Origin: Nocardioides sp. URHA0032
GTDB lineage: Bacteria; Actinomycetota; Actinomycetes; Propionibacteriales; Nocardioidaceae
Direction of reading: 5' to 3'
Assembly: GCF_000620645.1 (NCBI RefSeq)
Contig: NZ_KK211159.1
Coordinates: 813,321-877,320, forward strand
Length of the DNA stretch: 64,000 nucleotides
Part shown: positions 1-7,274 of the stretch, piece after piece
How the letters are laid out: each line of letters starts with the position of its first letter
Position numbering within the stretch: the first letter of the stretch is position 1
Notes under the pieces: generated by a model
Told to the model about the DNA's origin: nothing
The model's input: only the letters and a program-made list of their open reading frames with translations
Databases searched by the model: none
Translations under genes and position numbers: made by a program

Positions 1-1
1 C

Positions 2-544
2 CCGCTCCCCTCCCGACCCGAGCGGGTTGCCGTCGCCGGCGTGAGCGGCTCGGGCAAGAGCACGCTCGCGCGGCGCGTCGCTGAGGTCCTGGGCCTGCCG
101 TACGTCGAGCTGGACTCGCTGTTCCACGGACCGGGATGGGTCCCCCGGCCGACGTTCGAGGCCGACGTCGAGGCGTTCCTGGCTGCCGGCCGCTGGGTGA
201 CGGAGTGGCAGTACGACCGTGCTCGTCCCCTGCTCACCGCCGGCGCCGACCTCCTGGTCTGGCTGGACCTACCGTTCCCGCTGACGCTGAGCCGGCTGGT
301 CCGCCGTACCGTCGGCCGACGGCTGCGCCTGGAGGAGCTCTGGAACGGCAACCGGGAGGGCCCGCTGCACACCTTCTTCACCGACCGCGAGCACGTCGTG
401 CGGTGGGCGGTCCGCAGCCGGAACGCGTACGACACCCGGGTGCCGGCTGTGGCGGCGCAGCGACCCGAGCTGCCGATCGTGCGCCTGGGCAGCCGGCGCG
501 ACGTGGACCGCTGGGTCGAGGAGGTGCTCGCCTCGTTAGCCTGA
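2..544 (+). CDS. P-loop adenylate kinase-like / topology-modulation-type NTPase, 5' truncated
   Basis: The reading frame is already open at the window edge, so the true start lies to the left. The Walker A motif GVSGSGKS is complete only if the frame is read upstream of the GTG at 41, which shows that GTG is not the start. After the P-loop come a short-nucleotide-kinase core (YVELDSLFHGPGW) and an arginine-rich lid (RLVRRTVGRRLR), as in the FlaR/adenylate-kinase-like family. The substrate is unknown. It ends 5 nt before cobT, so co-transcription is plausible, but a cobalamin role is only suggested by position. Confidence 0.75.
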   Translation, partial: PLPSRPERVAVAGVSGSGKSTLARRVAEVLGLPYVELDSLFHGPGWVPRPTFEADVEAFLAAGRWVTEWQYDRARPLLTAGADLLVWLDLPFPLTLSRLVRRTVGRRLRLEELWNGNREGPLHTFFTDREHVVRWAVRSRNAYDTRVPAVAAQRPELPIVRLGSRRDVDRWVEEVLASLA

Positions 545-549
545 CGGCC

Positions 550-1569
550 ATGCGTCCCCCGTCTGCCGAGGTCGCGGCCCTGGCCGCAGCGCGCCTGTCG
601 GCCCTCGCGACGCCGCCGGGTGCACTCGGCAGGCTCGGTGACCTCGCCGTCTGGCTGGCCGCGGCGCAGGGAGAGGTCCCGCCGCGCGAGCTGACGAACG
701 TCCGCCTGGTGATCTTCGCGGGCGACCACGGCGTGGCGCGACACGGTGTCTCGGCGTACCCGCCCGCGATCACGGCCGCCATGGTCCGCTCGTTCGTGGC
801 CGGCCGGGCCGCGGTGAACGCGCTGGCCCGGGCGCACGACGTGCACGTCCGGGTCCTCGACCTCGGCGTCGACGACGAGCTCGCCGGCGTGCCCGACGAC
901 GTCCGCCTCCACAAGGTGCGGCGCTCCTCGGGCGCGATCCACCTCGAGGACGCCCTCACGGCAGCGGAGACCCGGACGTCGCTGGCCGCCGGCGCGACGG
1001 TCGCCCGTGAGGAGGTCCACGCCGGCGCCCAACTGCTGCTGAGCGGCGACATGGGCATCGGCAACACCACGCCCGCGGCGGCCCTGGTCGCGGCCGGGCT
1101 GGGACTGCCGGCCGTCGAGGTCACCGGCCGCGGCACCGGCGTGGACGACCCGACCCTGGCGCACAAGCAGGCGGTGGTGCAGCAGGCCCTCGACCGGGCG
1201 GGCGGGCGCGCCGAGGATCCCGTCGCGGCGCTCGCGGCGTTGGGCAGCGCGGACCTCGCGGCCAGCACCGGGTTCCTGCTGGAGGCCGCGCGCCTCGGCG
1301 TGCCCGTGCTGCTCGACGGGCTGATGGCCGTCGCGTGCGCGCTGACCGCCGACCGGATCGAGCCCGGCGCCGCCGCGTGGTTCGCCGCAGGGCACCGCTC
1401 CACGGAGCCCGCGCAGTCGCTCGCACTCGGCAAGCTCGGCCTCGAGCCCGTCCTGGACCTGGGCATGCGGCTCGGCGAGGGCAGCGGCGCGGTCGCCGCA
1501 GTGCCGGTGCTGCGGAGCGCCGTCGCCCTGCTGCGCGACGTCGCGCTGCTCGAGGAGCTCGGTGGCTGA
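550..1569 (+). CDS. cobT: Nicotinate-nucleotide--dimethylbenzimidazole phosphoribosyltransferase
   Basis: CobT transfers phosphoribose from nicotinate mononucleotide to 5,6-dimethylbenzimidazole, making the alpha-ribazole phosphate of the lower cobalamin loop. The 339-residue product has the family's AGDHGV segment (57-62), GDMGIGNTT (166-174) and a C-terminal GEGSGA whose Glu310 fits the catalytic base. The open frame extends far upstream, but the ATG at 550 gives the normal family length and lies just after the previous stop. It overlaps cobS by 8 nt, indicating translational coupling. Confidence 0.96.
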   Translation: MRPPSAEVAALAAARLSALATPPGALGRLGDLAVWLAAAQGEVPPRELTNVRLVIFAGDHGVARHGVSAYPPAITAAMVRSFVAGRAAVNALARAHDVHVRVLDLGVDDELAGVPDDVRLHKVRRSSGAIHLEDALTAAETRTSLAAGATVAREEVHAGAQLLLSGDMGIGNTTPAAALVAAGLGLPAVEVTGRGTGVDDPTLAHKQAVVQQALDRAGGRAEDPVAALAALGSADLAASTGFLLEAARLGVPVLLDGLMAVACALTADRIEPGAAAWFAAGHRSTEPAQSLALGKLGLEPVLDLGMRLGEGSGAVAAVPVLRSAVALLRDVALLEELGG

Positions 1570-2260
1570 CGCCTGGCGGCTGGCGGTCGGCACGCTCACG
1601 GCGCTGCCGGTGAAGCCACCGCGGCACGTCGACGCACGCACGTCGCAGCGCGCGATGCTGCTCGCGCCGCTGGCGGTGGTCCCGCTCGGACTCCTCGTCG
1701 TGGCCGTCCTGGCCGCCGGTCAGGCGCTCGAGCTGCCGCGCCTCGCGACCGGCTTCCTCGCCGTCGGCGCGCTGGCCGCTGGCACCCGTGCGCTGCACTG
1801 GGACGGCCTCTCCGACACCGTGGACGGCCTGTCCGCGTCGTACGACCCGGACCGGTCGCTCGCCGTCATGCGGACCGGCACCAGCGGGCCGTCCGGCGTG
1901 CTCGCGACGATCGTGGCCGCCGGCGTGCAGGCGACCGCCCTCGGGGCGCTCGCCGACGACCTGCTCGTGGCGGGCGCGCTGGTCTGCCTGTCCCGGTGCG
2001 CGCTGTGGATCGTGTGCTGCACGCGGGTGCCGGCCGCGCGTCCGGACGGCCTCGGCGCCGGCTTCGCGGGCACCGTGCCGGTCCCCGTGGCAGCAGTGGG
2101 CGGACTCCTGCTGTCGGTCACCGGCGGACTCGCCGTCCTCGTGCTGGTGCGGCAGGCAGTGCGGCGCCTCGGTGGAATCACCGGAGACGTGATGGGCGCG
2201 GCGGTCGAGATCTCGCTCGCGACGACGCTGCTGACCTGGGCGGCGTTCCGGGGGGCGTAG
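1562..2260 (+). CDS. cobS: Adenosylcobinamide-GDP ribazoletransferase
   Basis: CobS is the membrane enzyme that joins adenosylcobinamide-GDP to alpha-ribazole (phosphate), the last assembly step of the nucleotide loop. The 232-residue protein is hydrophobic throughout with several membrane spans, and carries the Asp-rich HWDGLSDTVDG motif (79-89) expected to bind Mg2+. It starts with a GTG inside the end of cobT. The gene converges on cobU, which makes its GDP-activated substrate. Confidence 0.94.
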   Translation: MADAWRLAVGTLTALPVKPPRHVDARTSQRAMLLAPLAVVPLGLLVVAVLAAGQALELPRLATGFLAVGALAAGTRALHWDGLSDTVDGLSASYDPDRSLAVMRTGTSGPSGVLATIVAAGVQATALGALADDLLVAGALVCLSRCALWIVCCTRVPAARPDGLGAGFAGTVPVPVAAVGGLLLSVTGGLAVLVLVRQAVRRLGGITGDVMGAAVEISLATTLLTWAAFRGA

Positions 2261-2267
2261 CCCGAGG

Positions 2268-2285
2268 CGCCGTCGCGCGACGGCG
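2268..2285. terminator. Small hairpin between convergent cobS and cobU
   Basis: A perfect 7-bp GC stem (CGCCGTC / GACGGCG) with a GCGC loop lies in the 33-nt gap between the two facing stop codons. There is no T-tract. It is a plausible weak bidirectional terminator. Confidence 0.4.
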
Positions 2286-2293
2286 GCGCGGGG

Positions 2294-2803
2294 CTAGAGC
2301 CGGAGCACCCGCCCGGCCACCACGAGGTGGACCTCGTCGGACGCGGCACCGAACTGCTGGTTGATGGTGCCGAGCAGGTCGCGGAACACCCGCCCCGAGC
2401 GGTGCTCGGGCACGACGCCCCAGCCGACCTCGTTGGTCACCAGGACGACGTCGTCGCCCAGCGAGGCCACCGCGGCGGCCACCTCCTCCTCCACGTACGC
2501 CGAGATGTCCTCGGTCCGGCCGTCCCACATCCCCGCGTCGTCGATCAGGCGCACCAGCCAGGTGCCGAGGCAGTCGACGAGCACCGGTCCGGGCGTGCGC
2601 AGCGCCGCGACCAGGTCGCCGCTCTCGAGAGTGGTCCAGGACCGTGGCCGGCGGGCGCGGTGCGCGTCGATCCGGGCCTGCCAGTCGGCGTCGTCGTGCA
2701 CCGGTCCCGGCGCCACGTAGGTGACCGCCGGCCGGTCGGCGAGCAGCCGCTCGGCATGGCTGGACTTCCCGGAGCGCACTCCCCCGGTCACCAGGATCCT
2801 CAT
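2294..2803 (-). CDS. cobU: Bifunctional adenosylcobinamide kinase / adenosylcobinamide-phosphate guanylyltransferase
   Basis: CobU phosphorylates adenosylcobinamide and then adds GMP, giving the AdoCbi-GDP used by CobS. The 169-residue product opens with MRILVTGG and a P-loop GGVRSGKS (7-14), followed by the HRARRP segment that includes the histidine region used for the GMP intermediate. The chosen ATG gives the usual family N-terminus and overlaps the cobQ stop by 4 nt (ATGA). The longer open frame upstream lies over cobQ and is not real. Confidence 0.93.
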   Translation of the reverse strand: MRILVTGGVRSGKSSHAERLLADRPAVTYVAPGPVHDDADWQARIDAHRARRPRSWTTLESGDLVAALRTPGPVLVDCLGTWLVRLIDDAGMWDGRTEDISAYVEEEVAAAVASLGDDVVLVTNEVGWGVVPEHRSGRVFRDLLGTINQQFGAASDEVHLVVAGRVLRL

Positions 2804-4293
2804 CGCGGCGCTCCGGGCGGCAGCACGGGCACGTCCGGCGGCCCGGAGAGGGCCAGCGCGTGCAGGGCGTCCAGGTCGAGGTGGTGCTCGACCAGGTCGG
2901 CCAGCAGCTCGAGCCGACGCTCCCGGGCGCCCGCGAAGCTGACACCGGACGGTGCCCACGCCTGCCCCGTCGCGCAGGCGACCTCGGTGAGGAACGCCGT
3001 CCGGAACGCGTCGGTCTCGAGGCTGCCGTGCCACATCGTCCCGAACACGTGACCGTCCCGCGCCCCGTCCAGGAACGGCTCGGCGCCGGGACCCCGCGTC
3101 ACCCGGCCGTGGTGGATCTCGTAGCCCGTCGTGGCCGCGCCCCACGCCGTACCGGCCGAGAGCCGGAGCACCTTCTCCGGGGCGAACTCCGTGCGGACGT
3201 CGAGGAGCCCGAGCCCGGCGACCTCGCCGGGCTCACCCTCGACCCCGTGCGGGTCGGCGACGGAGCGGCCCAGCAGCTGGAAGCCGCCGCAGACGCCGAG
3301 CACCGGCCGGCCCGCTGCCGCGTGGGCCACCACCGCGCGGTCGAGGCCGCGCTGCCGCAGCCACGCCAGGTCGGCGACGGTCGCGCGGGTCCCGGGCAGC
3401 ACCACGAGGTCGGCGCCGGCCAGCGCCCGGGGGTCGCTGGCGAAGACAACGTCCAGGCCGGGCTCCAGCCCGAGCGCGTCGACGTCGGTGAAGTTGCTGA
3501 TCCGCGGCAGCCGGACCACCGCGACCCTCAGCGCCGGACCGCCGTCCCGGACCCGGCGGGCGTCGAGCTCGAGCGCGTCCTCGGAGTCGAGCCACACGTC
3601 CGGGTGCCACGGCAGCACGCCGTACACGCGGCGGCCGGTCAGCGCCGAGATCTGGTCGAGCCCCGGCTGCAGCAGCCCGCGGTCGCCTCGGAACTTGTTC
3701 ACCACGAAGCCGGCCACCAGCCGCTGGTCCTCCGCCGAGAGCAGCGCGACCGTGCCGTACATCGCCGCGAACAGGCCGCCCCGGTCGATGTCCCCGACCA
3801 CGACGGTCGAAAGGTCGGCGTGCCGGGCCAGCCCCATGTTCACGTAGTCGCTGCCGCGCAGGTTGATCTCGGTGGGGCTGCCGGCGCCCTCGGCCACCAC
3901 GACGTCGTACCGCGAGGAGAGGTCGTCCCAGGCGTCGTACGCCGCCCGCGCGAGGTGGGCGCGGCCCTCGGTGAAGTCACCGGCGCCGAGCTCGCCGGCC
4001 GGCTGGCCCATGACGACCACGTGGCTGCGGTGGTCGCTGCCCGGCTTGAGCAGGACCGGGTTCATCGCGGCCTCGGGTTCGGCGTTGGCGGCGACCGCCT
4101 GGATCCACTGGGCCCGCCCGATGTCGGCCGTGCCGTGGACCGTGTCGGCGCAGACCATCGAGTTGTTGGACATGTTCTGCGCCTTGAACGGCGCGACCTT
4201 CACCCCGGCGCGTGCGAGCGCCCGGCAGATGCCGGTGGTCACGACGCTCTTGCCGGCGTCGGACGTGGTGCCGGCGACCAGCAGTCCGCTCAC
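2800..4293 (-). CDS. cobQ: Cobyric acid synthase (glutamine-dependent)
   Basis: CobQ/CbiP amidates four carboxylates of the corrin ring using glutamine and ATP. The 497-residue protein has an N-terminal synthetase domain with P-loop GTTSDAGKS (8-16) and the FKAQNMSNNS motif (36-45), then a class I glutamine amidotransferase domain with the nucleophile Cys335 in LGVCGGFQ. It starts with GTG, preceded by a GAGGAGG Shine-Dalgarno that lies within a hairpin. It is the first gene of a two-gene operon with cobU. I saw no cobalamin riboswitch upstream; the gap to the next gene is only about 90 nt. Confidence 0.96.
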   Translation of the reverse strand: MSGLLVAGTTSDAGKSVVTTGICRALARAGVKVAPFKAQNMSNNSMVCADTVHGTADIGRAQWIQAVAANAEPEAAMNPVLLKPGSDHRSHVVVMGQPAGELGAGDFTEGRAHLARAAYDAWDDLSSRYDVVVAEGAGSPTEINLRGSDYVNMGLARHADLSTVVVGDIDRGGLFAAMYGTVALLSAEDQRLVAGFVVNKFRGDRGLLQPGLDQISALTGRRVYGVLPWHPDVWLDSEDALELDARRVRDGGPALRVAVVRLPRISNFTDVDALGLEPGLDVVFASDPRALAGADLVVLPGTRATVADLAWLRQRGLDRAVVAHAAAGRPVLGVCGGFQLLGRSVADPHGVEGEPGEVAGLGLLDVRTEFAPEKVLRLSAGTAWGAATTGYEIHHGRVTRGPGAEPFLDGARDGHVFGTMWHGSLETDAFRTAFLTEVACATGQAWAPSGVSFAGARERRLELLADLVEHHLDLDALHALALSGPPDVPVLPPGAPR

Positions 4294-4294
4294 G

Positions 4295-4316
4295 GGAGCC
4301 TCCTCGGAGAGGCTCC
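4295..4316 (-). promoter_or_regulatory. Hairpin covering the cobQ ribosome-binding site
   Basis: On the minus strand a perfect 8-bp stem, GGAGCCTC pairing with GAGGCTCC around a 6-nt loop, ends one nucleotide before the GTG start. The GAGGAGG ribosome-binding site falls in the loop and right arm, so the fold would hide it. A candidate -10 (TAGGCT) lies at 4319-4324, which would make this the start of the leader. Confidence 0.5.
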
Positions 4317-4361
4317 GCAGCCTAGCGACGCACGCAGCGGCCCGGACCTCGGGCCCGGTTT

Positions 4362-4382
4362 TCTGGTAAGGCTACCCTTACC
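4362..4382 (+). promoter_or_regulatory. IdeR/DtxR-type iron box overlapping a leaderless -10 element
   Basis: GGTAAGG-CTAC-CCTTACC is a perfect 7-bp inverted repeat (4365-4382). The 19-mer 4362-4380 matches the DtxR/IdeR consensus TTAGGTTAGGCTAACCTAA at 14 of 19 positions by my alignment. TACCCT (4373-4378) inside it lies 6 nt before the ATG at 4385, as a -10 hexamer of a leaderless transcript would. Iron-bound repressor here would block RNA polymerase directly. Confidence 0.72.
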
Positions 4383-4384
4383 TC

Positions 4385-5197
4385 ATGGTTCACCACGGCA
4401 CGGTCGACACGGTCGAGTGGCTCACCCCCACCCTGGTGCGGATCGTGCTCATCGGACCCGGGCTGAGCGGCCTTCGGGCACCGGAGCACACCGACGCCTA
4501 CGTGAACGTGGCGATCCCGCCCGCGGGGGCGCCGTACGCCGGGGTGTTCGTGCCCGCCGAGGTGCGCGAACGGCACGACGAGCGGCACTGGCCGGCCCGC
4601 CGGCGCTACTCGGTCCGCGACTGGGACGGCACCCGGCTCACGCTCGACGTCGTGGTGCACGGTGACGCGGGCGTGGGCGGCCCCTGGGCCGCCAGCGCCG
4701 CCCGCGGCGACGTCCTGGTCCTCGAGGGCCCTGGCGGCGGCTACCGCCCGGACCCGGCGGCCGACTGGCACCTGCTCGTCGGCGACGAGTCCGCCCTGCC
4801 CGCGATCGCGGCGTCCCTGGAGGCGGTGCCGGCGGACAGCCGCGCCGTCGTCCGACTGGTCTGCGACGGCCCGGACCACGAGGTCGCGCTGACCTGTCCG
4901 GGCGAGCTGGACCTGACCTGGCTGCACCGCGGTGGCACGCCGGAGGACGTCGAGCTGCTCCCGCACGCCGTCGAGGCGCTCGTGTTCCCCGAGGGCCGGG
5001 TCCAGGCGTTCGTCCACGGCGAGGCCGACGAGATCCGCGCGATCCGGCGTCACCTGCTGACCGAGCGCGGCCTGGCCCGCTCCGACATGTCCTGCTCGCC
5101 GTACTGGCGGCGCACAATGACCGACGAGGCCTGGCGTCGGGTCAAGCGCGACTTCGTCGCCCGGATGGACGCGGACGTGGAGTCCGGCGCCGCCTGA
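4385..5197 (+). CDS. Siderophore-interacting protein (FAD-linked ferric-siderophore reductase)
   Basis: Members of the ViuB/SIP family reduce ferric siderophores in the cytoplasm to release iron. The 270-residue protein has the FAD-binding RRYSVRDW motif (near residue 72), a GDAGVGGPWA phosphate-binding turn, and a C-terminal NAD(P)H-binding half with LLVGDESALPAI, followed by the family tail RSDMSCSPYWRRTMTDEAW. The ATG comes two bases after an iron box, so the gene should be induced by iron starvation. No siderophore biosynthesis genes are nearby. Confidence 0.92.
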   Translation: MVHHGTVDTVEWLTPTLVRIVLIGPGLSGLRAPEHTDAYVNVAIPPAGAPYAGVFVPAEVRERHDERHWPARRRYSVRDWDGTRLTLDVVVHGDAGVGGPWAASAARGDVLVLEGPGGGYRPDPAADWHLLVGDESALPAIAASLEAVPADSRAVVRLVCDGPDHEVALTCPGELDLTWLHRGGTPEDVELLPHAVEALVFPEGRVQAFVHGEADEIRAIRRHLLTERGLARSDMSCSPYWRRTMTDEAWRRVKRDFVARMDADVESGAA

Positions 5198-5252
5198 AAG
5201 TCACCCGCAACGGGCCAACTGGCCGGGTCGCGCGGCCACTAGCGTCGCCGCC

Positions 5253-7274
5253 ATGCGGTGGCGTCTGCGCCGGGGTGACCTCGGGCGAGCCCTCCTGGGC
5301 CTGGTCGGGGCGACCCTCGGCCTGGTCATCGCGTCCTGGGTGCTCCCGGGCTTCGACGTGCAGGGCTGGGCCGAGGCCTTCGTCGTGGCGATCCTGGTGG
5401 CGATCATCGGCGCCGTCCTGCGCGTGCTGCTCATCGAGGGCGCGATCCGGCTGGGCTGGGTCGGCTCGGTGCTGCTCGGGCTGCTGGGCCAGGCGCTCGC
5501 GGTCTGGCTGGTCGTCTACGCACCCCGCGGGCTGGACGCCGCCGACCTCGGCTGGGCCCTGCTCGCCTCCTGGATCGTGGCCATGGTGTCCACCCTCTTC
5601 GTCTGGGTGGCCACGGCCGGCACCGACGACGCCGTCACCGCGACCCTCCTCCGCAAGGCGCGGCGCGCGCGGCCGGTCGCCGACCCGCAGCTCGAGGGCG
5701 TGGTGTTCGTGCAGGCCGACGGCGTCCCGTACCCGGTGCTCGACTGGTGCGTCCGCGCCGGCACCCTGCCGACGCTCTCCCGCTGGATCCGCAGCGGTTC
5801 GCACCGCGCGGTGGAGTGGCGGCCGAAGCTGCCCGCGACCACGCCCGCCAGCCAGATGGGCATCCTGCACGGCACCATCGAGGGCATCCCCGCCTTCCGC
5901 TGGGTCGACCGCGCGACGGGCAAGGTCTTCGTCGCGAACCGGCCTGCCGACGCGGCCCTCATCGAGGCGAGCCACTCCGACGGCCGCGGCCTGCTCGCCG
6001 ACGACGGGGTCTCGGTGAGCAACCTGTTCACCGGCGACGCGACCACGGCGTACGCCACGATGAGCGCGATCGGCCGCGGCCACGAGACGCGCGAGTCGCG
6101 GCGCACGATCTCGGAGTTCCTCAGCCGGCCGGCCGGCTTCGCGCGCAGCGTCACCAGGGCGCTCAGCGAGATCGCGCGCGAGCGCTTCCAGGCCTCCCGC
6201 GCCCGGCGACGGGACGTGCGGCCGCGGGTGCACCGCGGGTGGGCGTTCGCGCTCGAGCGGGCCGCGCTGAACGGCGTGGTCCGCGACCTCAACACGACCC
6301 TGGTCTGCGACGCGATGCTCAAGGGCAAGCGCGCGATCTACGTCGACTACGTGGACTACGACGCGGTCGCCCACCACGCCGGGATCCTGCAGCCCGAGTC
6401 CCTGGACGCGCTCGCCGGGATCGATGCCGTGCTCGCCCAGATCGAGGCCGTGGCCGCAGTGGCGCCGCGGCCGTACCGGATCGTCGTGCTCTCGGACCAC
6501 GGCCAGTCCCAGGGCGAGATCTTCGCGGACCGGTACGGCGAGGACCTCGCCGCGCTCGTGTCGCGGCTCGCCGACGCGGCCGCGATCGCGGCGGTCGAGA
6601 ACGCCGAGGGCAACGGGTCGCTCAACTCCATGGTCGCCGGCAACGCCGACCGGGAGACCGTGATGGGCCGGGCGCTGGACCGGGCGTCGACGCGGCTCGC
6701 CGCGGACGGCTTCGAGAAGGAGGGAGAGGGCGGCGCGGAGTTCCTCGTCTTCGGATCCGGCAACCTCGGCCTCGTCTACGTCGCCGGTGAGGACCACCGC
6801 TGGACGCTCGACGAGCTCGCCGACCGGTTCCCGGCCCTGGTGCCGGGGCTGGTCGCGCACGAGGGCGTGGGCTTCGTGGTCGTCGAGACGGCCGAGCACG
6901 GGCCGGTCGCGCTGGGCCGCGAGGGTGAGCACCACGTGCGGGACGGCGTGGTGATCGGCACCGACCCGCTGGCGCCGTTCGGGCCGATGGCCGCGGAGTT
7001 CGTGCTACGCGCGGCGTCCATGCCCGAGGCCCCGGACATCTACGTCAACAGCCTGCTCGACGACCTCGACGAGGTGGCGGCGTTCGAGGGCCTGGTCGCC
7101 TGCCACGGCGGCCTCGGCGGCTGGCAGGACCGTGGCATGGTGGTGCACCCGGTCGACTTCGAGATGCCCGGCGACCTGGTCGTCGGCGCAGACGCGCTGC
7201 ACCGGGTGCTCGTCGGGTGGCTGGAGCAGCTCGGCCACCGCACCGAGCTCGCGCGGGAGGCCGTCCGTGACTGA
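5253..7274 (+). CDS. Phage-holin-family membrane domain fused to an alkaline-phosphatase-superfamily phosphodiesterase
   Basis: The 673-residue protein has four hydrophobic helices in the first ~122 residues, resembling the small holin-family membrane domain, and then an alkaline phosphatase/nucleotide pyrophosphatase fold. Predicted metal and nucleophile residues are visible: QADG (Asp156), PATTPASQ (Thr near 196-197), VDYDAVAHHAG and LSDHGQSQG. It probably hydrolyses a phosphodiester or lipid-linked phosphate at the membrane; the substrate is unknown. TAGCGT lies 7 nt before the ATG, so the transcript is likely leaderless. It overlaps the next gene by 8 nt. Confidence 0.85.
   Translation: MRWRLRRGDLGRALLGLVGATLGLVIASWVLPGFDVQGWAEAFVVAILVAIIGAVLRVLLIEGAIRLGWVGSVLLGLLGQALAVWLVVYAPRGLDAADLGWALLASWIVAMVSTLFVWVATAGTDDAVTATLLRKARRARPVADPQLEGVVFVQADGVPYPVLDWCVRAGTLPTLSRWIRSGSHRAVEWRPKLPATTPASQMGILHGTIEGIPAFRWVDRATGKVFVANRPADAALIEASHSDGRGLLADDGVSVSNLFTGDATTAYATMSAIGRGHETRESRRTISEFLSRPAGFARSVTRALSEIARERFQASRARRRDVRPRVHRGWAFALERAALNGVVRDLNTTLVCDAMLKGKRAIYVDYVDYDAVAHHAGILQPESLDALAGIDAVLAQIEAVAAVAPRPYRIVVLSDHGQSQGEIFADRYGEDLAALVSRLADAAAIAAVENAEGNGSLNSMVAGNADRETVMGRALDRASTRLAADGFEKEGEGGAEFLVFGSGNLGLVYVAGEDHRWTLDELADRFPALVPGLVAHEGVGFVVVETAEHGPVALGREGEHHVRDGVVIGTDPLAPFGPMAAEFVLRAASMPEAPDIYVNSLLDDLDEVAAFEGLVACHGGLGGWQDRGMVVHPVDFEMPGDLVVGADALHRVLVGWLEQLGHRTELAREAVRD

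Noticed and set aside
4294..4384. Possible cobalamin riboswitch upstream of cobQ
   Set aside because: The gap is about 90 nt and lacks the conserved B12-box sequence; only a short hairpin and an iron box are present.
7132..7266. Upstream extension of the flippase-like fusion into the phosphodiesterase gene
   Set aside because: The extra 45 codons overlap a conserved part of the previous gene in another frame; the GTG at 7267 is a normal coupled start.
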